DNA from: Megalopta genalis
Lineage: Eukaryota; Arthropoda; Insecta; Hymenoptera; Halictidae
Reading direction: 5' to 3'
Assembly (NCBI RefSeq): GCF_051020955.1
Contig: NW_027476164.1
Location: forward strand, 124,001 to 188,000
Length of the DNA stretch: 64,000 nucleotides
Shown here: positions 52,862 through 61,838 of the stretch, in pieces
How the letters are laid out: each line of letters opens with the position of its first letter
Position numbering within the stretch: position 1 is the stretch's first letter
Notes under the pieces: model-generated
Databases searched by the model: none
What the model was told of the DNA's origin: nothing
What the model saw: the letters and a program-made list of their open reading frames with translations, nothing else
Position numbers and translations under genes: made by a program

Positions 52862-53136
52862 GATCTTCCGCGTTGCGTTTCTGCCGTCGATGGGCCAATA
52901 GGCCTGCCGGACGGCGTATAGGGTAGTGGTGCTGCGTGGTGCTTCTCAAGGTGGGCCTGGCGGATGATGAGCTCGGTCACATGATGACTCTTCGGCAAGA
53001 GGATTGGATGTCGCTGATTGTAAGACAGCGTCGAATTTACGAGACGGCCTCCGACGTGTAGCAGTCCTTGGTGGTCGATGAACGGATTCAGCGGAAGGAG
53101 CTTGCTCTTCTTGTGAAGCTCGGTGCCGGATCTCAA
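52858..53136 (-). pseudogene. Integrase N-terminal zinc-binding region (element B)
   Basis: The frame contains LLPLNPFIDHQGLLHVGGRL, the hallmark lead-in to BEL integrases, then a histidine-rich HLEKHHAA zinc-binding stretch. It ends in a short out-of-frame tail at 52858, where the partner cysteines continue in the next frame. It is connected upstream to the RNase H piece by another frameshift near 53135. Confidence 0.8.
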
Positions 53137-53760
53137 TGAACGAAGATTGTAGGATGCGGACGGTGGCCGATTGGATCTCTTCGATGGTGAGAGGTCCTCT
53201 GGATCCGGCGGATCTCGAATATCGCTTCAGGCCACGTTGATTTGCGTGTTGAAAGCCAGGTGGGTCCGTGGCGCCAGTGTTGGTTCTTGCTGAACTGCGC
53301 TGGTGCTTGTCCCCGGGATAGCAGATCCGCCGGGTTGTCGTGAAAACGTACGTGTCGCCACGCGTTTATGTTGGTTTTTCTCTGAACATCCGCTACGCGA
53401 TGTAAAACGAATGTTTTGAGACAGCTGGATTCCTTGTGGATTCGGTCCAGAAGGTGATGGCTTCGGGATCGGTGCCGAGTGCCCCTTAAACCAAGGTCAT
53501 CAAAATAGCCAGCAGAGAAGCTCCGCAAAGCTCCAGTCGTGCGAGCGGAACGGTCTTCAGTGGTGCCACTAGAGACCTTGCGCAGAGAAGATGTACCCGT
53601 ATCCTGCCGCTGGTGCTGATGGATCGAACGTAGATACATGCTCCATACGCTCGCTCGCTGGCATCACAAAATCCGTGAAGCTCGATCTTGCGATGACCAG
53701 ATTGGGTGACGTTTCTCGGAAACCTCTGCGAAGGTTTACCATTCGGTGTGTATGCCAACT
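53133..53760 (-). pseudogene. RNase H-like domain, in two frames (element B)
   Basis: The upstream frame (53486-53758) carries ELHGFCDASERAYGACIYVR, the RNase H start also seen in element A. The downstream frame (53133-53639) carries VADVQRKTNINAWRHV and DNPADLLSRGQAPAQF, the RNase H end. The frame changes near 53740-53758 (against the RT frame) and again near 53490-53520. In an active element this domain removes the RNA strand during reverse transcription. Element A retains the equivalent region in better frame. Confidence 0.85.
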
Positions 53761-55427
53761 GGAAGGTATTCGTCCCAATCGACCTTCAGTTGCCATAACT
53801 GCTGGATCATGAGCTTCGCGAGGTTAGTAACCGGTCCGAGGAGTCCCAGTAGATCGAAGATCTTTGCTACAGATGACAGGATGGAACGTTTCGTTACCCG
53901 TGTGGTAACGTTGTGATTCACGGTGAATCTGATGGTGTCCGCTGGTGCATCCCATACGACACCGAGGGTCTTGACGGTGGTCGCGTCGCCGAAGACCTTG
54001 GGATGTACTTGTTGGGCCGAGAGGTCGGTCAAAAGCCTGGGTTCGTTTGACCTCCATTGACGTATGTTAAGTCCTTCCTCCGCCAACGAGTTGATGACCT
54101 GATCGCGTACGGTCTGAGCTTCCTCCAATGTATTGGCACCAGTCAGCAAATCGTCGACGTACAAGTCCCTCTTCAACGTTCTTGAAGCTGCTGGAAATTG
54201 GGACTCTTCGTCGTTCGCTAGCTGGTGTATGCACCGAATTGCTAGGAATGAAGCTGCGGATAGCCCGAACGTGACCATATTCAGCTCATACGTGGTGACC
54301 TCGTGTCGTGCGTTTCTCCACAGGATCCGTTGGTACTTGCGATCCTCTGACCGAACGAGGAACTGGCGATACATTTTCTCGATGTCGCCAGTCAGCGCTT
54401 ACACGTGCATGCGAAATCGCAGGAGTAGCAGCAACATGTCGTCCAGTATCGTGGGTCCTATCAGCAGCGCGTCGTTTAGTGATATGCCGCTACTCGATTT
54501 GGAGGAGCCGTCGAACACAACACGGACCTTTGTGGTCGCGCTCGATGACTTTACGACCGCATGGTGCGGCAGGTAGAAACCCGGTGACTGGGGTTCATCG
54601 GTTCCTACCTGAGTCAAATGTCCGAGCGCCAGGTATTCATTGATGACGGTCGAATACTCCGTCTTCAATGCAAGATCGCGCGAGAACGCCAAAAATCGAT
54701 TTAGAGCGCGAGACCGTGATGCACCGATCATTGATTCCCTTCCGTTGAAGGACAGAGCTACGACGTACCGACCTGTTTCATTTAGCTGAAGATGTTGAGT
54801 GAAATGATCCTCGCATCGTTTCTCCTCGGACGAGAGGCGCCGTTCGGATGGTCCCTCTTCCAGTTCCCAAAATCTTTTGAGGTCGAAACTCAACTTCGTC
54901 AGGAAGGTTTTCCGCGTCGTTTGGTGTTTCCTTGCAGGTGCGCTCCCCCCGATGATCCATCCCAGTTGGGTTTTCTGGAGGACGAGATCCGGGTTGCCAC
55001 GTGCAGACAAGTTGATTTGCCCTATACTGAGTGATGCGAGGGCAGGACAGCTTCCGATGAGCATGTCTACGGGCGCTGGACGGTAGAAGTGCGGATCAGC
55101 CAGTTGGATGTTAGCTAGGATGTTGAATTGATCACGGTCAATCGGCTCCTCCGGTACGAACCCCGCAATGCGTGGGATTGTGAAAAATGTCAAATCCCGC
55201 TTGTAGGTCGAAACACGGGATTTGATGGTGGTTTTCACAATCTTGTTTGTGACCGTTCTCATGGCGTTCAGCGTCTCGATGGTTGCCGCCGATTTTGTGA
55301 CGGGAAGCTGGAATTTCGCGACGAACTCCTCTGTGGTGAAATTCGCATTAGCGTAGGTATCGACCAATGCTCGACATGGGATTGAGGGTTGATCGCGACC
55401 TGCGACCTCGACGATCGCCGTGGTCAT
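53736..55427 (-). pseudogene. BEL protease and reverse transcriptase with an internal stop (element B)
   Basis: One frame runs from 55427 to 53736. It holds the protease signature ALVDTYANANF, the conserved LADPHFYRPAPVDMLIG and GWIIGGSAP blocks, the RT start (FYLPHHAVVK, RVVFDGSS), TGDIEKMYRQF and the catalytic LYVDD box. A TAA stop at 54399-54401 interrupts it just before the TGDIEKM block, inside the RT palm, and the frame ends at a stop after GIHTEW at 53736. The frame is the same as gag, with two in-frame stops in the 75 bp between them. The DTYA protease centre differs from the DTCA of element A. Confidence 0.9.
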
Positions 55428-55505
55428 CAACCCTTTGGTCGGTCCCTCGGTGGCTCGAACGCGAATCCCTTCCTACGGCTGCTTCCTTCTTCGTTTTCGT
55501 CGTGG

Positions 55506-56837
55506 TCATTCGGGTCTGTCCGTAGATTTCGGCGGATCTTCGTGTAACTTGGTGTTGTGCCGTTTTCCGCATGTTCTGCAATTCCCGGCGTTGCAGTCCT
55601 TAGCACGGTGGTCGAAACGCAAACAATTCAAGCATAGGTTCAATCTTGTTGCCGTCTCGATCCGTTTCCTGACTGGCATCTCTAGGAACGCCTTGCATTG
55701 GAAGACGGGATGCTCTGCTATCTTGCAGATTGCACAATTGTTACCTTTGGCAGTTACGAAGGCTTGCCCGCTTGCTCTATTCGCTGATTGCCTGGGATGT
55801 TGTCTCCTCTGTTTCGTCCGGAAGGAACCCGGTTTCTGAACGTATCGTGCGGTCTCGGCTTGGCCTTGTTGGACTGTGGGAGTCGAGGTTGAAGGCGTTT
55901 CGCAGTCCCTATACTGATGCGAGGTAAGATTCAAAAACTTGAAGATGTCCTCAATTTTGGGCATCTCCGTAGTCGTCAGGGTGCGTTCCCACATCCTTCG
56001 TATGTCTTGCCCCATGCGCGACATGGCGATGTTTGCGAGTAAGTCGCTTGCGATTTGTTCCCACGTCCGACCGAGAGCTTGCAACGACCGTACATGTAGT
56101 TGCATGTAATTGGTCAGATCCCGTATGGATTCGGAAGTCTCGTTCGGCATGGTCGGTGTGTCGCGATGAAGCGCAGCGTGATGAAGAATGAGGGCTCGCT
56201 TGTTTTCATATGTCTCGATCATATGAGTCCAAGCGGCTTCGTAATTTTCTTCACTGACGGTGAAGGCCTCAATCGTCGTCGCCGCTCTGCCGGTGAGCGA
56301 GAGGCGCAAGTAGTTAAGCTTTTGGATGTTACTTAACCCAGCGTGCGTGTGGATCATCGTCGTGAATGCGTCCTTGAACGTGACCCATTTCTCCAGCCGG
56401 CCGTCGAATTTCGGAAGGTCGATCCGCGGTAGCTTCACGGATAATCCCTTCGACAACGCGGACGGTGTAGGTGAGTCTCGCCTTGCGGGATTAAATGACT
56501 GCGCGTGAGTCTGGTCGACCCGTTCCGACGTGGTGACTGCGATGACGATGGCGTGATCATAGGCATCAGTCACCGTTGCTCGTTCTCCTTTGGCCGTGTC
56601 GAAGTCTTCTAGCAGACACAACTCATCCTGGATCTTGTTGAATTCTTCAAACTGTTGTCGAATGCGTTGTGTGCGTTCCCGGAGTTTGACACGCTCAATA
56701 ACGGAGTCTGCGTATGACTCGACGTATTTTGTGAACAATGTCAATTGCGCCTTAAATGTTCGGCGCTTCGTTTTCAAGGAATGGACGTAGGTTTCGCCCT
56801 TGTCCATTCCGCTTGAGAGTGCACTAGTCGTTGCCAT
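55506..56837 (-). CDS. gag: BEL/Pao Gag protein (element B)
   Basis: An intact frame of 443 codons from an ATG at 56837. The N-terminal half is charged and helical, the middle is a DUF1759-type domain (LPRIDLPKFDGRLEKWVTF, then TFKDAFTTMIHTHAGLSNIQ and the LSLTGRAA segment), and the C-terminus has three zinc knuckles: CAICKIAEHPVFQC, CLNCLRFDHRAKDC and CRTCGKRHNTKLH. It would form the virus-like particle and bind the element RNA in the cytoplasm. It lies 59 bp inside the primer-binding site, as expected for a BEL leader. The frame can be extended upstream by 11 codons only with a GTG start, so ATG is preferred. The stop at 55506 is in the pol frame. This is the least damaged part of the element. 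Confidence 0.9.
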   Translation of the reverse strand: MATTSALSSGMDKGETYVHSLKTKRRTFKAQLTLFTKYVESYADSVIERVKLRERTQRIRQQFEEFNKIQDELCLLEDFDTAKGERATVTDAYDHAIVIAVTTSERVDQTHAQSFNPARRDSPTPSALSKGLSVKLPRIDLPKFDGRLEKWVTFKDAFTTMIHTHAGLSNIQKLNYLRLSLTGRAATTIEAFTVSEENYEAAWTHMIETYENKRALILHHAALHRDTPTMPNETSESIRDLTNYMQLHVRSLQALGRTWEQIASDLLANIAMSRMGQDIRRMWERTLTTTEMPKIEDIFKFLNLTSHQYRDCETPSTSTPTVQQGQAETARYVQKPGSFRTKQRRQHPRQSANRASGQAFVTAKGNNCAICKIAEHPVFQCKAFLEMPVRKRIETATRLNLCLNCLRFDHRAKDCNAGNCRTCGKRHNTKLHEDPPKSTDRPE

Positions 56838-56895
56838 TGTAACGGGATCGGCTGCACTCTGGTTTTTCACTCTCGAATTGTATTTCCGTAGATCG

Positions 56896-56916
56896 CGAAT
56901 CCGGCTCGAAGGACCA
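56896..56916 (-). promoter_or_regulatory. Primer-binding site of element B (tRNA-Tyr)
   Basis: Minus-strand tggtccttcgagccggat, continuing with tcg, is complementary to the last 21 bases of the mature tRNA-Tyr 3' end as I recall it for insects (...CCGGCTCGAAGGA plus CCA). It starts four bases after the LTR end CACACA. Confidence 0.8.
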
Positions 56917-56920
56917 AAAA

Positions 56921-57554
56921 TGTGTGTGCGAAGCGAGTCGAGAGCTTTTTCGACCCGCGATTGCGTTCGCTCGTTAGCAAATTTATGCCGCGGATGAGGA
57001 TTCTACGGAATGCCTCGTGATCTGGCTCGGTTACGGTTGATACTGAGCAGAATTGCAATCTCCCACTGTTCCGTCGGTGTGGTTCCTGCCCGATCAGCCG
57101 CGTCGTGGTCGTGAAGATTGGCGAAGTGCCCGAATGAGTCTGTCCGATTGACTCCGGATGAACGACTCGAACGATTCGAACGACTCCGTGTGAACTCGAG
57201 AGAGTGTCCGATTCACTGACTGCCCGATTGCACGACCCCGTATCACCGACTGTAATGTACTCGAGAGATAGAGCTAGAGCGAGAGAGAGAGAGAGAGAGA
57301 GAGAGAGCTGCGCCCCGACTGGTCGCGTTGTTTTATACAGTTACCCCCACTTGAGATTCCTGAAGGAACCTCCACCGCCACGCCGGGATGCGCTAATTGG
57401 TTTTTCGCGAATATTACGATTTTCCAATCAGTGTCCTCTAAACGTTTTGTCGCCACCCACTCGTACCGTCCTACACGGGCCTTGTCTAGGAGAGGGGGGT
57501 GTCGCATAGTTGCGTGGTCGGGAAGTCCCCTGGGGCCTGAGATATCGTCCCAGC
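56921..57554 (-). mobile_element. 5' LTR of BEL/Pao element B (outer part missing)
   Basis: Nearly identical to 50675-51313, with the same TATA box (ctgtataaaacaacgcg), (GA)n tract at 57279-57307 and CACACACA end. It stops at ccagc (57550-57554), exactly where the left LTR is interrupted by the small LTR. The roughly 170-bp outer segment found at 51579-51750 is missing here and is replaced by an inverted family-S LTR. Confidence 0.8.
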
Positions 57555-57817
57555 TGTAATGCTGACCCTTCCCGCCCCACTCTTAGTCCCAACAAGAGAT
57601 AAGACGCGGATATAAGTAGGGAGCTAATAATGCGCGCAGCAGTGATTGATTGACATTACAATCGGTAATCCGGAGGTACATATTGTGCGCGGCGGACGAG
57701 GTCCCAGACCGGCATGAATTAATTTTTGTGGAATATTGTAAAATAAAATACACGCTGGAAAGCCATAGCTTTCCAGCTCCTTTTTAAAAAAACAAGTGCT
57801 TCAAACCCTGCATAACA
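57555..57817 (+). mobile_element. Small LTR (family S), inverted copy at the right edge of element B
   Basis: Plus-strand TGTAATGC...GCATAACA, 263 bp, with a TATA box (cggatataagtagg near 57606) and a polyadenylation-type signal (gtaaaataaaatac near 57738). It is the reverse complement of the copy at 51314-51573 with scattered changes. The left flank is ccagc and the right flank is ttggg, so no target-site duplication is visible; one side has been rearranged. Confidence 0.8.
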
Positions 57818-57972
57818 TTGGGGACAATCGTGGAGCGGAGATTTCTTTTTCGATGTCTACGTGGAAACTGCTGGTAAAAACTAGAGATTATATAAACAGT
57901 TGCTTCGACACGGACAAGAAGGAGTAACGAATCGACGAGAATTTATCGTTACAGATAGTTAATTTTAATGAA
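57818..57972 (+). promoter_or_regulatory. Left flank of the Polinton-like region with a TATA box
   Basis: Between the small LTR and the next gene there is no ORF. A TATA box (attatataaacag, core 57891-57896) is followed by gcttcgacacgg, a plausible initiator, about 80 bp before the ATG at 57973. A gctggtaaaaactag stretch near 57870 resembles the 32-bp repeat unit at 62973. I could not locate a Polinton terminal inverted repeat. Confidence 0.5.
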
Positions 57973-58275
57973 ATGAATCTAGTCAAGTTGTTCAATTTTC
58001 ATACACCGATCTATGTTACCAAACAGACGATGTATAATTTGTACAAATTAGAGTTATGCATCGATCATATGTATTTATGGTTACTGGAAAATATTCCGGA
58101 AATTCGAGATAGATTCATAAAGCTCGTCGATATTCTAAGAAGTATCGAGAATAGTAATAATAAGAATTACGCTGCCGCGATTCTCGCAAAAGAATCGTTC
58201 CAACAAAATTGTTTAATCGATTGTGAACTGCTAGCTCTATGTTTAGATTCAACCGTGTCGAAAGCGGATCGTTGA
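57973..58275 (+). CDS. Unrecognised 100-residue protein, leftmost gene of the Polinton-like region
   Basis: I do not recognise this protein. It is 100 residues from an ATG, begins MNLVKLFNFHTPIY, is rich in leucine, isoleucine and tyrosine with regularly spaced acidic and basic residues, and looks all-helical. It has no signal peptide or clear membrane segment. Support for a real gene: a TATA box about 80 bp upstream, and an AATAAA signal at 58344-58349, 69 bp after the stop. It is convergent with the integrase. The integrase frame's unconserved tail runs antisense through it, which argues that the tail is the spurious partner. It may be a small accessory gene of the element. Confidence 0.5.
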   Translation: MNLVKLFNFHTPIYVTKQTMYNLYKLELCIDHMYLWLLENIPEIRDRFIKLVDILRSIENSNNKNYAAAILAKESFQQNCLIDCELLALCLDSTVSKADR

Positions 58276-59221
58276 AAGTGTGGGAGAGATTAATCAGTAT
58301 TAATGTAAAAACATTTACGCTAATGTAATTTTTTATTTTCTTCAATAAAAAGAAAAATACATTATATATGACAGATGATTTGTTTATCCACAATAACCAT
58401 TTTACGTATATTTCATTTCCTTTTCTACGCAATACTTGTTCCACTAAATACACGTCGGCATACTTGGTAGCGCGTATCTCGTGTTCGTAAAATCCCCCAG
58501 CGATAGGTTTGTTCTTCGAGTCGGTCAACAGGTATGTGACGGGATTGGTTCGCTTCACCGTAATGATCCTAAATACTTCCGTCGACCAGTTCGGCGTGTA
58601 TCCTTTGTCGAACGCAGTTTTGAACTTGCTTATGCGCACGTAGTTGCCAACATTGAATTTCGCAGGACCGGCGATCTTAACGTTGCTGTAGACGGTGGAC
58701 AAGAGAGTTTTCGCATTTTTTCGATTCACGTCCGCTGATCGCATACGGATGGTACGATGTTTTCGATTATTATAATTTTCGATCAATGCGGGAAGCTCGT
58801 CGATCCATCGATACTTCCCGCTCAACGAGAAGAATTTCCACACGTTGTTCTTCAGCGTACGATTGAATCGCTCGACTATGGATGCTTTCATGGTGCTGTA
58901 CGTGGAATAGTGTTTGACGTTGTGTTTTCTCAGATATTCTTGAAAATCTTTATTGTAGAACTCTTTCCCCATATCGGTCTGCAAATTGTTCGGTATTCTG
59001 CCATACTTTCTCAACACCGACGCGAAAGCTTTGCACACATCGTTGGCATTTTTACTTTTCAGAGGGACTACCCAGGCATATTTGCTAAATGTATGTTGAA
59101 CCTCGACGATGTCGGCCTGCCAGAGATCGTCGAGTTCTCGCACGATCACTCGCCTGCGCGGGAAGAAACGCCTCGCTGGAGCGTGCAATTCGTTCACCAA
59201 CTTTACTTTTTCATCGCTCAT
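58115..59221 (-). CDS. Maverick/Polinton DDE integrase
   Basis: From the ATG at 59221 the protein begins MSDEKVKLVNELHAP. The catalytic triad is visible: Asp37 in DDLWQADIVEV, Asp83 in LQTDMGKEFYN and Glu117 in ASIVERFNR. An SH3-like stretch (FNVGNYVRISKFK) and the first strand of a chromodomain-like end (DVYLVEQVLRRKGNEIYVKW) follow. It would insert the element DNA. Compared with relatives I know, the segment between Asp37 and FSKYAWVVPLKS seems about 20 residues short. The chromodomain end also looks deleted after VKWL, so the last ~90 residues are read-through into the convergent gene; the real end is probably near 58370. Neighbouring genes are also Polinton-type. Retroviral origin is unlikely because no RT is linked. 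Confidence 0.8.
   Translation of the reverse strand: MSDEKVKLVNELHAPARRFFPRRRVIVRELDDLWQADIVEVQHTFSKYAWVVPLKSKNANDVCKAFASVLRKYGRIPNNLQTDMGKEFYNKDFQEYLRKHNVKHYSTYSTMKASIVERFNRTLKNNVWKFFSLSGKYRWIDELPALIENYNNRKHRTIRMRSADVNRKNAKTLLSTVYSNVKIAGPAKFNVGNYVRISKFKTAFDKGYTPNWSTEVFRIITVKRTNPVTYLLTDSKNKPIAGGFYEHEIRATKYADVYLVEQVLRRKGNEIYVKWLLWINKSSVIYNVFFFLLKKIKNYISVNVFTLILINLSHTFNDPLSTRLNLNIELAVHNRLNNFVGTILLRESRQRNSYYYYSRYFLEYRRAL
58332..58349. terminator. Back-to-back polyadenylation signals between convergent genes
   Basis: AATAAA on the plus strand at 58344-58349 and AATAAA on the minus strand at 58332-58337 lie about 6 bp apart, between the plus-strand 100-residue gene and the minus-strand integrase. 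Such compact convergent ends are typical of virus-like genomes. Confidence 0.5.
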
Positions 59222-59309
59222 GATTACCACTGACACCTCTCTCTCTCTCCTGCTTTATCGGGTTCGCGGTCGCTTCAAAACGAAAGATGAATGAATTCTT
59301 CGTTTAACT

Positions 59310-59560
59310 TTATGCAATCGAGGTTTCTTCAGTTGCTCCTGCTGCCGCTGCCGTAACATTTTCCTCGTTTCTCGGTTCAATCATTATCTTCTGCTCTTTC
59401 GACGATGTTTCGTGCAGCGCTTGTTGTTGTTTAATCTGATGTATTTGTTGACAAACGTGGTCGAGTCTCAACTCAATATTTGTAAATCTATCGTTCCAAT
59501 TTTCGTCCACGAATATTGTTTGATTGGTTTCGCAGCAATTTCAACGAATGCTCGTTCTAT
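59310..59560 (-). other. Possible short Polinton ORF, glutamine-rich helical
   Basis: An open frame between the integrase and the PY-like gene. It reads DENWNDRFTNIELRLDHV then a Gln-rich QQIHQIKQQQ helix and an Ala-rich end, suggestive of a short coiled coil. There is no ATG at its upstream end, so it may be the 3' piece of a broken gene. I do not recognise a family, and 59511-59626 holds nothing else I can support. Confidence 0.3.
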
Positions 59561-59626
59561 CGAACCACCTGTTAAATTTATCAACAGGCATTTCATTCAT
59601 TACTGCAGTAACGAGTATCGAACTAT

Positions 59627-60670
59627 TTAATTTATAATCAATCTGGCTTCGCGAAGTTCTTCGATTATGGATATTATTTCGTTGTCGTGACCAGTGTGCC
59701 CGGCATTTTTCGATGCCATCAGCAATTTCAAACGATCCACCAGCTCGTTCGGATCGTCCCAATGCACGTAATCGATCGGATTGTTGGTTACATGCATCAT
59801 CGTTGGAATTTGTATACCCTTTCCGCTCAACGTTGAAAACATCGGTTCTATGATAGTTTTGTACTTGTAACCCTTATTCCCCATTATCTGGTTATCTCGT
59901 TGATGCGCGCGCGTAGCGATGAGAATGTTTCTGTAAATATTCTTATCGGTCTTGGTGTACAGGTTCTCGTCGGGTATTCTTTTGAATATCAATACGTAGA
60001 GACCTGGAGTTCCCTCGTACCTAATTTTAATTGATAACGATATCGTCGTTACTTTCAACATCAAACGTGGTGTTTCCAAGCATCAGTTTGTCATTGTGAA
60101 AATACACTCCGTACACGTTGTTCAAATTTTTCGGTGGTCCGCTAAAGAAATTTTGCAAGTATTTGCTCGCTAAAGGTCCAAGATTGTTGAACACGATTCA
60201 AAAGCTTTCTCCTGTTGCGCCGAAAGTATCGTAGGTATCGGTTCGAGCGCTTTATTGTCACCCACCTCGTTATCGTCACTGTTGCCACCGTCGTCGTCGT
60301 CGTACAACACATAGTCGATGTCATCGATTTTCTTCTTCAAATGCATCCTTGGCGTTAAAGCTGCTTCGTCATGCTTCCTCTTCTTCTTCTTCTTGTTCCA
60401 TTTTCTCTCCACCTTCTTTGTAGAGAACAGCGACTGCGTCTGCGGATCCGATGGCCGATCCACGATCGGCGTATTATCGTTCGCTTCCGTAGCTGTATTT
60501 TGAACCAGCTGTTTCAACGGCACCACGATCGGACGTAAATTCGTCTCAATGTTCGACTCCGTATCCATTTTCCCAATCTTCAGGGCTAAACTCTTTTTAC
60601 GTATGACGTCACTGGTCTTGGCTATTTCTTTGGTGATCGCGGCTCGTCGGTTTTTCTTAGACCGACGCAT
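59627..60670 (-). pseudogene. Polinton PY-like protein (DUF8207-type), frameshifted
   Basis: Three frame segments together resemble the DUF8207-containing protein widespread in insect Polintons. The N-terminal part (60170-60670, ATG at 60670) has ITKEIAKTSDVIRKK, a basic KKKKKRKHDEAAL linker and an acidic Asp-rich stretch. The middle (about 60017-60172) has GPLASKYLQNFF and VYGVYFHNDKLMLG. The C-terminal part (59627-60040) has YEGTPGLYVLIFKRIPDE, NKGYKYKTIIEP, IDYVHWDDPNELVDRL and IISIIEELREA. Frames change near 60170 and near 60030. The role is unknown; in Polintons this gene lies close to integrase and ATPase. Family naming is from memory and the frame breaks are directly visible. Confidence 0.7.
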
Positions 60671-60723
60671 ATCGAGCGGTACGATGCGACTCCGACGACT
60701 CTTGCGGTCCAAATGAGCCCCGA

Positions 60724-61080
60724 TCACAGCACGACGAATTCGTTAAATCCGCGCCGGTAACGATCACGATTCGCAGGGCTGTCTTTGTCGATTACAAGGA
60801 ATCCATACTTGTTTCGCCAACACCTTCTACAAAGTGCGTTGAACGTTTCGAACGACATATCTGTATTCACATGATCCTGATGAACGTGTCGCAGATTCGT
60901 GACATCTTGATTGAATAGAATCACTAGATTCGCATTTTCGCGAATCAAATGTTTAGGTATTCTCGCGTACGATTGCGACAGATAGAAACAATCGACGTGC
61001 GAATGTCCGCCCATCGCGAAATATTCTCTCATGACATCCTGTTCGTCGCAAGCAACGTCGTCAAAGATAAATGGAACGTT
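60724..61080 (-). pseudogene. Packaging ATPase, C-terminal piece (Polinton A32-like)
   Basis: This half starts at the edge of an inserted DNA element and carries the Walker B strand (FIFDDVACDEQD), the sensor region (DCFYLSQSYARIPKHLIR, then NLVILFNQD) and the conserved HVNTDMSFETFNALC and WRNKYGFLVIDKDS blocks, ending at a stop at 60724. The family is the FtsK/HerA-type ATPase that in Polintons and related viruses is thought to pump DNA into the capsid. The N-terminal half lies at 61839-62166, on the other side of a 754-bp insertion, in the same reading frame. Confidence 0.8.
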
Positions 61081-61082
61081 TA

Positions 61083-61836
61083 TTTTGAAAGTGATGTAAG
61101 TCCTTTAAAAAAAAAATGATATATGACGTAATTTATGCTTAATTTAGTGTAAAATTTTTGTTTATAACTAGTTAGTATTTAATATCTTAAAAAATGCCAA
61201 TGCTTTGTTCAATTTAAAATTGGTCGGTAAAAGAAATTGCGTAACCATTGATTATGAAAGTGGTGGAAGTCCAATTTCCATCACGATGCCAAGCCTATTA
61301 CATACGAAAAATATAAGGATATGCAGCAGCTATTATCTTATATACCTCCTGTGCATCATGAATATTTCAAATATTTATATTTTTTATTATAATATTTTTA
61401 TCAATATTTCAAAACATGAAGAGCATAAATAATTAATAATACCAATATCTTGTGTTAAGTTTAACAATATATAAATATAATTAACGTTCAAAATAAAAAA
61501 TGCTAATCCTATTTTATTTCTTGTTATTATTTATAAACAAAATTGGATTAATATGAGATATATTTTAAGTGATATTTGTTATTTCAAAATTAAAATTAAA
61601 TGATATTTACAATTGACTAATTATGAAAGTGATGTAAGTCCATTAGCAGCCTGGAAATTGTATATTATTTTAGTTAAATTCGCCTAAAAGAAATTTATAT
61701 AATCAAATTACATCTTGATAAATTAGTAAAAACATTCCCAGACTTCACATAATTAACCTATATTTTTTAATTGTCAGATCTGCTAACATTCAATTTTCTC
61801 GAAACGAAAGAAAATGGACTTGCACCACTTTCAAAA
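61083..61836. mobile_element. 754-bp TA-flanked DNA element (MITE) inside the ATPase gene
   Basis: Inverted terminal repeats ttttgaaagtgatgtaagt (61083) and, at the right end in reverse complement, ttttgaaagtggtgcaagt match over about 21 bp with two differences. Both ends are flanked by TA (61081-61082 and 61837-61838), the Tc1/mariner-type target duplication. The interior is very AT-rich and has no credible transposase. Two further direct copies of the end motif occur inside (61254 and 61624). It interrupts the ATPase coding frame. Confidence 0.8.
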
Positions 61837-61838
61837 TA

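Noticed and set aside
57555..57817. MITE with a 3-bp TWA duplication
   Set aside because: The inverted ends first suggested a Harbinger-like MITE. The TGT...ACA ends, a TATA box, an AATAAA signal and the 5-bp ccagc duplication at the left copy fit a solo LTR better.
57818..57972. Terminal inverted repeat of the Polinton
   Set aside because: I looked for the expected long terminal repeat next to the integrase end, but the other end of the element is outside the window, so nothing can be matched.
61205..61432. 75-codon ORF in the ATPase-interrupting element
   Set aside because: Very AT-rich, no transposase motif, lies within a MITE-sized element; chance ORF.
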